Of a stretch of 64,000 nt of DNA, positions 12,997 to 26,100 are shown one piece after another; within the stretch, counting starts at the first letter, position 1; every line of letters begins with the position of its first letter. The DNA is from Auanema rhodensis (taxonomy: Eukaryota; Nematoda; Chromadorea; Rhabditida; Rhabditidae), in the NCBI GenBank assembly GCA_964057225.1, contig OZ059900.1:16073638-16137637 (forward strand), given 5' to 3'. Made by a program: the position numbers and the translations under genes. The notes under the pieces are model-generated. The model did not search any database and was not told the DNA's origin. It was given only the letters and a program-made list of their open reading frames with translations.

Positions 12997-13680
12997 CTAG
13001 ACGTTGTACGAACAATTTTGAGCTAGGTTTCATTGACATTGCATGAGTTTGAACACATGAAATCGTAAGTCAAAACCTTGTTTACAGCGAAATTTCCAAA
13101 AACTGGTTTTCCAGCATAATAAAATATTTCTCATGGGAAACACTGTGTTTTTGTATTTTTCTAGTGTTCAGCATGTAAAATGCTTCATTTTAGTTTGTAA
13201 CACGCTGAAATTCGTTGCATTTGACGACTCATATGAACAAAAATCGATTTAATCAATATTAGCCATAAGGGGCGTGCCCTCAGAATATGCTAATTTCCTT
13301 AATTTTCTAACCCCTGTTTTTTTGTCGTGAAAGTGGAACTAGACGTTGTACAAACAATTTTGAGCTAGGTTTCATTGACATTGCATGAGTTTGAACACAT
13401 GAAATCGTAAGTCAAAACCTTGTTTACAGCGAAATTTCCAAAAACTGGTTTTCCAGCATGATAAAATATTTCTCATGGGAAATACTGTGTTTTTGTATTT
13501 TTCTAGTGTTCAGCATGTAAAATGCTTCATTTTAGTATGTAACACGCTGAAATTCGTTGCATTTGACGACTCATATGAACAAAAATCGATTTAATCAATA
13601 TTAGCCATAAGGGGCGTGCCCTCAGAATATGCTAATTTCCTTAATTTTCTAACCCCTGTTTTTTTGTCGTGAAAGTGGAA

Positions 13681-15732
13681 CTAGACGTTGTACGAACAAT
13701 TTTGAGCTAGGTTTCATTGACATTGCACGAGTTTGAACACATGATATCGTAAGTCAAAACCTTGTTTACAGCGAAATTTCCAAAAACTGGTTTTCCAGCA
13801 TGATAAAATATTTCTCATGGGAAATACTGTGTTTTTGTATTTTTCTAGTGTTCAGCATGTAAAATGCTTCATTTTAGTATGTAACACGCTGAAATTCGTT
13901 GCATTTGACGACTCATATGAACAAAAATCGATTTAATCAATATTAGCCATAAGGGGCGTGCCCTCAGAATATGCTAATTTCCTTAATTTTCTAACCCCTG
14001 TTTTTTTGTCGTGAAAGTGGAACTAGACGTTGTACGAACAATTTTGAGCTAGGTTTCATTGACATTGCACGAGTTTGAACACATGATATCGTAAGTCAAA
14101 ACCTTGTTTACAGCGAAATTTCCAAAAACTGGTTTTCCAGCATGATAAAATATTTCTCATGGGAAATACTGTGTTTTTGTATTTTTCTAGTGTTCAGCAT
14201 GTAAAATGCTTCATTTTAGTATGTAACACGCTGAAATTCGTTGCATTTGACGACTCATATGAACAAAAATCGATTTAATCAATATTAGCCATAAGGGGCG
14301 TGCCCTCAGAATATGCTAATTTCCTTAATTTTCTAACCCCTGTTTTTTTGTCGAGAAAGTGGAACTAGACGTTGTACGAACAATTTTGAGCTAGGTTTCA
14401 TTGACATTGCATGAGTTTGAACACATGAAATCGTAAGTCAAAACCTTGTTTACAGCGAAATTTCCAAAAACTGGTTTTCCAGCATAATAAAATATTTCTC
14501 ATGGGAAATACTGTGTTTTTGTATTTTTCTAGTGTTCAGCATGTAAAATGCTTCATATTAGTATGTAACACGCTGCAATTCGTTGCATTTGACGACTCAT
14601 ATGAACAAAAATCGATTTAATCAATATTAGCCATAAGGGGCGTGCCCTCAGAATATGCTAATTTCCTTAATTTTCTAACCCCTGTTTTTTTGTCGTGAAA
14701 GTGGAACTAGACGTTGTACGAACAATTTTGAGCTAGGTTTCATTGACATTGCACGAGTTTGAACACATGATATCGTAAGTCAAAACCTTGTTTACAGCGA
14801 AATTTCCAAAAACTGGTTTTCCAGCATGATAAAATATTTCTCATGGGAAATACTGTGTTTTTGTATTTTTCTAGTGTTCAGCATGTAAAATGCTTCATTT
14901 TAGTATGTAACACGCTGAAATTCGTTGCATTTGACGACTCATATGAACAAAAATCGATTTAATCAATATTAGCCATAAGGGGCGTGCCCTCAGAATATGC
15001 TAATTTCCTTAATTTTCTAACCCCTGTTTTTTTGTCGTGAAAGTGGAACTAGACGTTGTACGAACAATTTTGAGCTAGGTTTCATTGACATTGCACGAGT
15101 TTGAACACATGATATCGTAAGTCAAAACCTTGTTTACAGCGAAATTTCCAAAAACTGGTTTTCCAGCATGATAAAATATTTCTCATGGGAAATACTGTGT
15201 TTTTGTATTTTTCTAGTGTTCAGCATGTAAAATGCTTCATTTTAGTATGTAACACGCTGAAATTCGTTGCATTTGACGACTCATATGAACAAAAATCGAT
15301 TTAATCAATATTAGCCATAAGGGGCGTGCCCTCAGAATATGCTAATTTCCTTAATTTTCTAACCCCTGTTTTTTTGTCGAGAAAGTGGAACTAGACGTTG
15401 TACGAACAATTTTGAGCTAGGTTTCATTGACATTGCATGAGTTTGAACACATGAAATCGTAAGTCAAAACCTTGTTTACAGCGAAATTTCCAAAAACTGG
15501 TTTTCCAGCATAATAAAATATTTCTCATGGGAAATACTGTGTTTTTGTATTTTTCTAGTGTTCAGCATGTAAAATGCTTCATATTAGTATGTAACACGCT
15601 GCAATTCGTTGCATTTGACGACTCATATGAACAAAAATCGATTTAATCAATATTAGCCATAAGGGGCGTGCCCTCAGAATATGCTAATTTCCTTAATTTT
15701 CTAACCCCTGTTTTTTTGTCGTGAAAGTGGAA
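13681..15732 (+). repeat. Nested trimer duplication in satellite A (2 x 1,026 bp), block copy 1
   Basis: Three monomers at 13,681, 14,023 and 14,365 are followed by three with the same signature at 14,707, 15,049 and 15,391. Types 1 and 2 carry TTGCACGAG, CATGATATCG and CATGATAAAA; type 2 ends TCGAGAAAG; type 3 has CATATTAGT and GCTGCAATT. Both units also occur in the second 36-mer block, so this duplication came before the 12.3-kb one. Confidence 0.93.
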
Positions 15733-17100
15733 CTAGACGTTGTACGAACAATTTTGAGCTAGGTTTCATTGACATTGCATGAGTTTGAACACATGAAATC
15801 GTAAGTCAAAACCTTGTTTACAGCGAAATTTCCAAAAACTGGTTTTCCAGCATAATAAAATATTTCTCATGGGAAATACTGTGTTTTTGTATTTTTCTAG
15901 TGTTCAGCATGTAAAATACTTCATTTTAGTTTGTAACACGCTGAAATTCGTTGCATTTGACGACTCATATGAACAAAAATCGATTTAATCAATATTAGCC
16001 ATAAGGGGCGTGCCCTCAGAATATGCTAATTTCCTTAATTTTCTAACCCCTGTTTTTTTGTCGTGAAAGTGGAACTAGACGTTGTACGAACAATTTTGAG
16101 CTAGGTTTCATTGACATTGCATGAGTTTGAACACATGAAATCGTAAGTCAAAACCTTGTTTACAGCGAAATTTCCAAAAACTGGTTTTCCAGCATGATAA
16201 AATATTTCTCATGGGAAATACTGTGTTTTTGTATTTTTCTAGTGTTCAGCATGTAAAATGCTTCATTTTAGTATGTAACACGCTGAAATTCGTTGCATTT
16301 GACGACTCATATGAACAAAAATCGATTTAATCAATATTAGCCATAAGGGGCGTGCCCTCAGAATATGCTAATTTCCTTAATTTTCTAACCCCTGTTTTTT
16401 TGTATTGAAAGTGGAACTAGACGTTGTACGAACAATTTTGAGCTAGGTTTCATTGACATTGCATGAGTTTGAACACATGAAATCGTAAGTCAAAACCTTG
16501 TTTACAGCGAAATTTCCAAAAACTGGTTTTCCAGCATAATAAAATATTTCTCATGGGAAATACTGTGTTTTTGTATTTTTCTAGTGTTCAGCATGTAAAA
16601 TGCTTCATTTTAGTATGTAACACGCTGAAATTCGTTGCATTTGACGACTCATATGAACAAAAATCGATTTAATCAATATTAGCCATAAGGGGCGTGCCCT
16701 CAGAATATGCTAATTTCCTTAATTTTCTAACCCCTGTTTTTTTGTCGTGAAAGTGGAACTAGACGTTGTACAAACAATTTTGAGCTAGGTTTCATTGACA
16801 TTGCATGAGTTTGAACACATGAAATCGTAAGTCAAAACCTTGTTTACAGCGAAATTTCCAAAAACTGGTTTTCCAGCATAATAAAATATTTCTCATGGGA
16901 AATACTGTGTTTTTGTATTTTTCTAGTGTTCAGCATGTAAAATGCTTCATTTTAGTTTGCAACACGCTGAAATTCGTTGCATTTGACGACTCATATGAAC
17001 AAAAATCGATTTAATCAATATTAGCCATAAGGGGCGTGCCCTCAGAATATGCTAATTTCCTTAATTTTCTAACCCTTGTTTTTTTGTCGTGAAAGTGGAA

Positions 17101-20100
17101 TTAGACGTTGTAGGAACAATTTTGAGCTAGGTTTCATTGACATTGCATGAGTTTGAACACATGAAATCGTAAGTCAAAACCTTGTTTACAGCGAAATTTC
17201 CAAAAACTGGTTTTCCAGCATAATAAAATATTTCTCATGGGAAATACTGTGTTTTTGTATTTTTCTAGTGTTCAGCATGTAAAATGCTTCATTTTAGTAT
17301 GTAACACGCTGAAATTCGTTGCATTTGACGACTCATATGAACAAAAATCGATTTAATCAATATTAGCCATAAGGGGCGTGCCCTCAGAATATGCTAATTT
17401 CCTTAATTTTCTAACCCCTGTTTTTTTGTCGTGAAAGTGGAACTAGACGTTGTACGAACAATTTTGAGCTAGGTTTCATTGACATTGCATGAGTTTGAAC
17501 ACATGAAATCGTAAGTCAAAACCTTGTTTACAGCGAAATTTCCAAAAACTGGTTTTCCAGCATAATAAAATATTTCTCATGGGAAATACTGTGTTTTTGT
17601 ATTTTTCTAGTGTTCAGCATGTAAAATGCTTCATTTTAGTATGTAACACGCTGAAATTCGTTGCATTTGACGACTCATATGAACAAAAATCGATTTAATC
17701 AATATTAGCCATAAGGGGCGTGCCCTCAGAATATGCTAATTTCCTTAATTTTCTAACCCCTGTTTTTTTGTCGTGAAAGTGGAACTAGACGTTGTACGAA
17801 CAATTTTGAGCTAGGTTTCATTGACATTGCATGAGTTTGAACACATGAAATCGTAAGTCAAAACCTTGTTTACAGCGAAATTTCCAAAAACTGGTTTTCC
17901 AGCATAATAAAATATTTCTCATGGGGAATACTGTGTTTTTGTATTTTTCTAGTGTTCAGCATGTAAAATGCTTCATTTTAGTATGTAACACGCTGAAATT
18001 CGTTGCATTTGACGACTCATATGAACAAAAATCGATTTAATCAATATTAGCCATGAGGGGCGTGCCCTCAGAATATGCTAATTTCCTTAATTTTCTAACC
18101 CCTGTTTTTTTGTCGTGAAAGTGGAACTAGACGTTGTACGAACAATTTTGAGCTAGGTTTCATTGACATTGCATGAGTTTGAACACATGAAATCGTAAGT
18201 CAAAACCTTGTTTACAGCGAAATTTCCAAAAACTGGTTTTCCAGCATAATAAAATATTTCTCATGGGAAATACTGTGTTTTTGTATTTTTCTAGTGTTCA
18301 GCATGTAAAATGCTTCATTTTAGTTTGTAACACGCTGAAATTCGTTGCATTTGACGACTCATATGAACAAAAATCGATTTAATCAATATTAGCCATAAGG
18401 GGCGTGCCCTCAGAATATGCTAATTTCCTTAATTTTCTAACCCCTGTTTTTTTGTCGTGAAAGTGGAACTAGACGTTGTACGAACAATTTTGAGCTAGGT
18501 TTCATTGACATTGCATGAGTTTGAACACATGAAATCGTAAGTCAAAACCTTGTTTACAGCGAAATTTCCAAAAACTGGTTTTCCAGCATAATAAAATATT
18601 TCTCATGGGGAATACTGTGTTTTTGTATTTTTCTAGTGTTCAGCATGTAAAATGCTTCATTTTAGTATGTAACACGCTGAAATTCGTTGCATTTGACGAC
18701 TCATATGAACAAAAATCGATTTAATCAATATTAGCCATGAGGGGCGTGCCCTCAGAATATGCTAATTTCCTTAATTTTCTAACCCCTGTTTTTTTGTCGT
18801 GAAAGTGGAACTAGACGTTGTACGAACAATTTTGAGCTAGGTTTCATTGACATTGCATGAGTTTGAACACATGAAATCGTAAGTCAAAACCTTGTTTACA
18901 GCGAAATTTCCAAAAACTGGTTTTCCAGCATAATAAAATATTTCTCATGGGAAACACTGTGTTTTTGTATTTTTCTAGTGTTCAGCATGTAAAATGCTTC
19001 ATTTTAGTTTGTAACACGCTGAAATTCGTTGCATTTGACGACTCATATGAACAAAAATCGATTTAATCAATATTAGCCATAAGGGGCGTGCCCTCAGAAT
19101 ATGCTAATTTCCTTAATTTTCTAACCCCTGTTTTTTTGTCGTGAAAGTGGAACTAGACGTTGTACGAACAATTTTGAGCTAGGTTTCATTGACATTGCAT
19201 GAGTTTGAACACATGAAATCGTAAGTCAAAACCTTGTTTACAGCGAAATTTCCAAAAACTGGTTTTCCAGCATAATAAAATATTTCTCATGGGAAATACT
19301 GTGTTTTTGTATTTTTCTAGTGTTCAGCATGTAAAATGCTTCATTTTAGTATGTAACACGCTGAAATTCGTTGCATTTGACGACTCATATGAACAAAAAT
19401 CGATTTAATCAATATTAGCCATAAGGGGCGTGCCCTCAGAATATGCTAATTTCCTTAATTTTCTAACCCCTGTTTTTTTGTTGTGAAAGTGGAACTAGAC
19501 GTTGTACGAACAATTTTGAGCTAGGTTTCATTGACATTGCATGAGTTTGAACACATGAAATCGTAAGTCAAAACCTTGTTTACAGCGAAATTTCCAAAAA
19601 CTGGTTTTCCAGCATAATAAAATATTTCTCATGGGAAATACTGTGTTTTTGTATTTTTCTAGTGTTCAGCATGTAAAATGCTTCATTTTAGTATGTAACA
19701 CGCTGAAATTCGTTGCATTTGACGACTCATATGAACAAAAATCGATTTAATCAATATTAGCCATAAGGGGCGTGCCCTCAGAATATGCTAATTTCCTTAA
19801 TTTTCTAACCCCTGTTTTTTTGTCGTGAAAGTGGAACTAGACGTTGTACGAACAATTTTGAGCTAGGTTTCATTGACATTGCATGAGTTTGAACACATGA
19901 AATCGTAAGTCAAAACCTTGTTTACAGCGAAATTTCCAAAAACTGGTTTTCCAGCATAATAAAATATTTCTCATGGGGAATACTGTGTTTTTGTATTTTT
20001 CTAGTGTTCAGCATGTAAAATGCTTCATTTTAGTATGTAACACGCTGAAATTCGTTGCATTTGACGACTCATATGAACAAAAATCGATTTAATCAATATT

Positions 20101-23100
20101 AGCCATGAGGGGCGTGCCCTCAGAATATGCTAATTTCCTTAATTTTCTAACCCCTGTTTTTTTGTCGTGAAAGTGGAACTAGACGTTGTACGAACAATTT
20201 TGAGCTAGGTTTCATTGACATTGCATGAGTTTGAACACATGAAATCGTAAGTCAAAACCTTGTTTACAGCGAAATTTCCAAAAACTGGTTTTCCAGCATA
20301 ATAAAATATTTCTCATGGGAAACACTGTGTTTTTGTATTTTTCTAGTGTTCAGCATGTAAAATGCTTCATTTTAGTTTGTAACACGCTGAAATTCGTTGC
20401 ATTTGACGACTCATATGAACAAAAATCGATTTAATCAATATTAGCCATAAGGGGCGTGCCCTCAGAATATGCTAATTTCCTTAATTTTCTAACCCCTGTT
20501 TTTTTGTCGTGAAAGTGGAACTAGACGTTGTACGAACAATTTTGAGCTAGGTTTCATTGACATTGCATGAGTTTGAACACATGAAATCGTAAGTCAAAAC
20601 CTTGTTTACAGCGAAATTTCCAAAAACTGGTTTTCCAGCATAATAAAATATTTCTCATTTGAAATACTGTGTTTTTGTATTTTTCTAGTGTTCAGCATGT
20701 AAAATGCTTCATTTTAGTATGTAACACGCTGAAATTCGTTGCATTTGACGACTCATATGAACAAAAATCGATTTAATCAATATTAGCCATAAGGGGCGTG
20801 CCCTCAGAATATGCTAATTTCCTTAATTTTCTAACCCCTGTTTTTTTGTCGTGAAAGTGGAACTAGACGTTGTACGAACAATTTTGAGCTAGGTTTCATT
20901 GACATTGCATGAGTTTGAACACATGAAATCGTAAGTCAAAACCTTGTTTACAGCGAAATTTCCAAAAACTGGTTTTCCAGCATAATAAAATATTTCTCAT
21001 GGGAAATACTGTGTTTTTGTATTTTTCTAGTGTTCAGCATGTAAAATGCTTCATTTTAGTATGTAACACGCTGAAATTCGTTGCATTTGACGACTCATAT
21101 GAACAAAAATCGATTTAATCAATATTAGCCATAAGGGGCGTGCCCTCAGAATATGCTAATTTCCTTAATTTTCTAACCCCTGTTTTTTTGTCGTGAAAGT
21201 GGAACTAGACGTTGTACGAACATTTTTGAGCTAGGTTTCATTGACATTGCATGAGTTTGAACACATGAAATCGTAAGTCAAAACCTTGTTTACAGCGAAA
21301 TTTCCAAAAACTGGTTTTCCAGCATAATAAAATATTTCTCATGGGGAATACTGTGTTTTTGTATTTTTCTAGTGTTCAGCATGTAAAATGCTTCATTTTA
21401 GTTTGTAACACGCTGAAATTCGTTGCATTTGACGACTCATATGAACAAAAATCGATTTAATCAATATTAGCCATAAGGGGCGTGCCCTCAGAATATGCTA
21501 ATTTCCTTAATTTTCTAACCCCTGTTTTTTTGTCGTGAAAGTGGAACTAGACGTTGTACGAACAATTTTGAGCTAGGTTTCATTGACATTGCATGAGTTT
21601 GAACACATGAAATCGTAAGTCAAAACCTTGTTTACAGCGAAATTTCCAAAAACTGGTTTTCCAGCATAATAAAATATTTCTCATTTGAAATACTGTGTTT
21701 TTGTATTTTTCTAGTGTTCAGCATGTAAAATGCTTCATTTTAGTATGTAACACGCTGAAATTCGTTGCATTTGACGACTCATATGAACAAAAATCGATTT
21801 AATCAATATTAGCCATAAGGGGCGTGCCCTCAGAATATGCTAATTTCCTTAATTTTCTAACCCCTGTTTTTTTGTCGTGAAAGTGGAACTAGACGTTGTA
21901 CGAACAATTTTGAGCTAGGTTTCATTGACATTGCATGAGTTTGAACACATGAAATCGTAAGTCAAAACCTTGTTTACAGCGAAATTTCCAAAAACTGGTT
22001 TTCCAGCATAATAAAATATTTCTCATGGGAAATACTGTGTTTTTGTATTTTTCTAGTGTTCAGCATGTAAAATGCTTCATTTTAGTATGTAACACGCTGA
22101 AATTCGTTGCATTTGACGACTCATATGAACAAAAATCGATTTAATCAATATTAGCCATAAGGGGCGTGCCCTCAGAATATGCTAATTTCCTTAATTTTCT
22201 AACCCCTGTTTTTTTGTCGTGAAAGTGGAACTAGACGTTGTACGAACAATTTTGAGCTAGGTTTCATTGACATTGCATGAGTTTGAACACATGAAATCGT
22301 AAGTCAAAACCTTGTTTACAGCGAAATTTCCAAAAACTGGTTTTCCAGCATAATAAAATATTTCTCATGGGAAATACTGTGTTTTTGTATTTTTCTAGTG
22401 TTCAGCATGTAAAATGCTTCATTTTAGTATGTAACACGCTGAAATTCGTTGCATTTGACGACTCATATGAACAAAAATCGATTTAATCAATATTAGCCAT
22501 AAGGGGCGTGCCCTCAGAATATGCTAATTTCCTTAATTTTCTAACCCCTGTTTTTTTGTCGTGAAAGTGGAACTAGACGTTGTACGAACAATTTTGAGCT
22601 AGGTTTCATTGACATTGCATGAGTTTGAACACATGAAATCGTAAGTCAAAACCTTGTTTACAGCGAAATTTCCAAAAACTGGTTTTCCAGCATAATAAAA
22701 TATTTCTCATGGGGAATACTGTGTTTTTGTATTTTTCTAGTGTTCAGCATGTAAAATGCTTCATTTTAGTATGTAACACGCTGAAATTCGTTGCATTTGA
22801 CGACTCATATGAACAAAAATCGATTTAATCAATATTAGCCATAAGGGGCGTGCCCTCAGAATATGCTAATTTCCTTAATTTTCTAACCCCTGTTTTTTTG
22901 TCGTGAAAGTGGAACTAGACGTTGTACGAACAATTTTGAGCTAGGTTTCATTGACATTGCATGAGTTTGAACACATGAAATCGTAAGTCAAAACCTTGTT
23001 TACAGCGAAATTTCCAAAAACTGGTTTTCCAGCATAATAAAATATTTCTCATGGGAAATACTGTGTTTTTGTATTTTTCTAGTGTTCAGCATGTAAAATG

Positions 23101-26100
23101 CTTCATTTTAGTATGTAACACGCTGAAATTCGTTGCATTTGACGACTCATATGAACAAAAATCGATTTAATCAATATTAGCCATGAGGGGCGTGCCCTCA
23201 GAATATGCTAATTTCCTTAATTTTCTAACCCCTGTTTTTTTGTCGTGAAAGTGGAACTAGACGTTGTACGAACAATTTTGAGCTAGGTTTCATTGACATT
23301 GCATGAGTTTGAACACATGAAATCGTAAGTCAAAACCTTGTTTACAGCGAAATTTCCAAAAACTGGTTTTCCAGCATAATAAAATATTTCTCATTTGAAA
23401 TACTGTGTTTTTGTATTTTTCTAGTGTTCAGCATGTAAAATGCTTCATTTTAGTATGTAACACGCTGAAATTCGTTGCATTTGACGACTCATATGAACAA
23501 AAATCGATTTAATCAATATTAGCCATAAGGGGCGTGCCCTCAGAATATGCTAATTTCCTTAATTTTCTAACCCCTGTTTTTTTGTCGTGAAAGTGGAACT
23601 AGACGTTGTACGAACAATTTTGAGCTAGGTTTCATTGACATTGCATGAGTTTGAACACATGAAATCGTAAGTCAAAACCTTGTTTACAGCGAAATTTCCA
23701 AAAACTGGTTTTCCAGCATAATAAAATATTTCTCATGGGAAATACTGTGTTTTTGTATTTTTCTAGTGTTCAGCATGTAAAATGCTTCATTTTAGTATGT
23801 AACACGCTGAAATTCGTTGCATTTGACGACTCATATGAACAAAAATCGATTTAATCAATATTAGCCATAAGGGGCGTGCCCTCAGAATATGCTAATTTCC
23901 TTAATTTTCTAACCCCTGTTTTTTTGTCGTGAAAGTGGAACTAGACGTTGTACGAACAATTTTGAGCTAGGTTTCATTGACATTGCATGAGTTTGAACAC
24001 ATGAAATCGTAAGTCAAAACCTTGTTTACAGCGAAATTTCCAAAAACTGGTTTTCCAGCATAATAAAATATTTCTCATGGGGAATACTGTGTTTTTGTAT
24101 TTTTCTAGTGTTCAGCATGTAAAATGCTTCATTTTAGTTTGTAACACGCTGAAATTCGTTGCATTTGACGACTCATATGAACAAAAATCGATTTAATCAA
24201 TATTAGCCATAAGGGGCGTGCCCTCAGAATATGCTAATTTCCTTAATTTTCTAACACCTGTTTTTTTGTCGTGAAAGTGGAACTAGACGTTGTACGAACA
24301 ATTTTGAGCTAGGTTTCATTGACATTGCATGAGTTTGAACACATGAAATCGTAAGTCAAAACCTTGTTTACAGCGAACTTTCCAAAAACTGGTTTTCCAG
24401 CATAATAAAATATTTCTCATTTGAAATACTGTGTTTTTGTATTTTTCTAGTGTTCAGCATGTAAAATGCTTCATTTTAGTATGTAACACGCTGAAATTCG
24501 TTGCATTTGACGACTCATATGAACAAAAATCGATTTAATCAATATTAGCCATAAGGGGCGTGCCCTCAGAATATGCTAATTTCCTTAATTTTCTAACCCC
24601 TGTTTTTTTGTCGTGAAAGTGGAACTAGACGTTGTACGAACAATTTTGAGCTAGGTTTCATTGACATTGCATGAGTTTGAACACATGAAATCGTAAGTCA
24701 AAACCTTGTTTACAGCGAAATTTCCAAAAACTGGTTTTCCAGCATAATAAAATATTTCTCATGGGAAATACTGTGTTTTTGTATTTTTCTAGTGTTCAGC
24801 ATGTAAAATGCTTCATTTTAGTATGTAACACGCTGAAATTCGTTGCATTTGACGACTCATATGAACAAAAATCGATTTAATCAATATTAGCCATAAGGGG
24901 CGTGCCCTCAGAATATGCTAATTTCCTTAATTTTCTAACCCCTGTTTTTTTGTCGTGAAAGTGGAACTAGACGTTGTACGAACAATTTTGAGCTAGGTTT
25001 CATTGACATTGCATGAGTTTGAACACATGAAATCGTAAGTCAAAACCTTGTTTACAGCGAAATTTCCAAAAACTGGTTTTCCAGCATAATAAAATATTTC
25101 TCATGGGGAATACTGTGTTTTTGTATTTTTCTAGTGTTCAGCATGTAAAATGCTTCATTTTAGTATGTAACACGCTGAAATTCGTTGCATTTGACGACTC
25201 ATATGAACAAAAATCGATTTAATCAATATTAGTCATAAGGGGCGTGCCCTCAGAATATGCTAATTTCCTTAATTTTCTAACCCCTGTTTTTTTGTCGTGA
25301 AAGTGGAACTAGACGTTGTACGAACAATTTTGAGCTAGGTTTCATTGACATTGCATGAGTTTGAACACATGAAATCGTAAGTCAAAACCTTGTTTACAGC
25401 GAAATTTCCAAAAACTGGTTTTCCAGCATAATAAAATATTTCTCATGGGAAACACTGTGTTTTTGTATTTTTCTAGTGTTCAGCATGTAAAATGCTTCAT
25501 TTTAGTTTGTAACACGCTGAAATTCGTTGCATTTGACGACTCATATGAACAAAAATCGATTTAATCAATATTAGCCATAAGGGGCGTGCCCTCAGAATAT
25601 GCTAATTTCCTTAATTTTCTAACCCCTGTTTTTTTGTCGTGAAAGTGGAACTAGACGTTGTACAAACAATTTTGAGCTAGGTTTCATTGACATTGCATGA
25701 GTTTGAACACATGAAATCGTAAGTCAAAACCTTGTTTACAGCGAAATTTCCAAAAACTGGTTTTCCAGCATGATAAAATATTTCTCATGGGAAATACTGT
25801 GTTTTTGTATTTTTCTAGTGTTCAGCATGTAAAATGCTTCATTTTAGTATGTAACACGCTGAAATTCGTTGCATTTGACGACTCATATGAACAAAAATCG
25901 ATTTAATCAATATTAGCCATAAGGGGCGTGCCCTCAGAATATGCTAATTTCCTTAATTTTCTAACCCCTGTTTTTTTGTCGTGAAAGTGGAACTAGACGT
26001 TGTACGAACAATTTTGAGCTAGGTTTCATTGACATTGCACGAGTTTGAACACATGATATCGTAAGTCAAAACCTTGTTTACAGCGAAATTTCCAAAAACT

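Larger units (their letters stand above)
4789..17100 (+). repeat. Satellite A 36-mer block, copy 1 (12,312 bp)
   Basis: These 36 monomers recur in the same order 12,312 bp (36 x 342) downstream. Markers seen in both copies at exactly this offset include TTTGTTGTG (C to T at 7,170 and 19,482), CATTTGAAA (8,346 and 20,658), CATTTTTGAG in monomers 8,893 and 21,205, AACACCTG in monomers 11,629 and 23,941, GCGAACTTTCC in monomers 11,971 and 24,283, AGTCATAAG in monomers 12,655 and 24,967, TGTATTGAAAG (16,401 and 28,713) and TTTGCAAC (16,960 and 29,272). The two copies abut, so this is a large tandem duplication. Confidence 0.95.
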
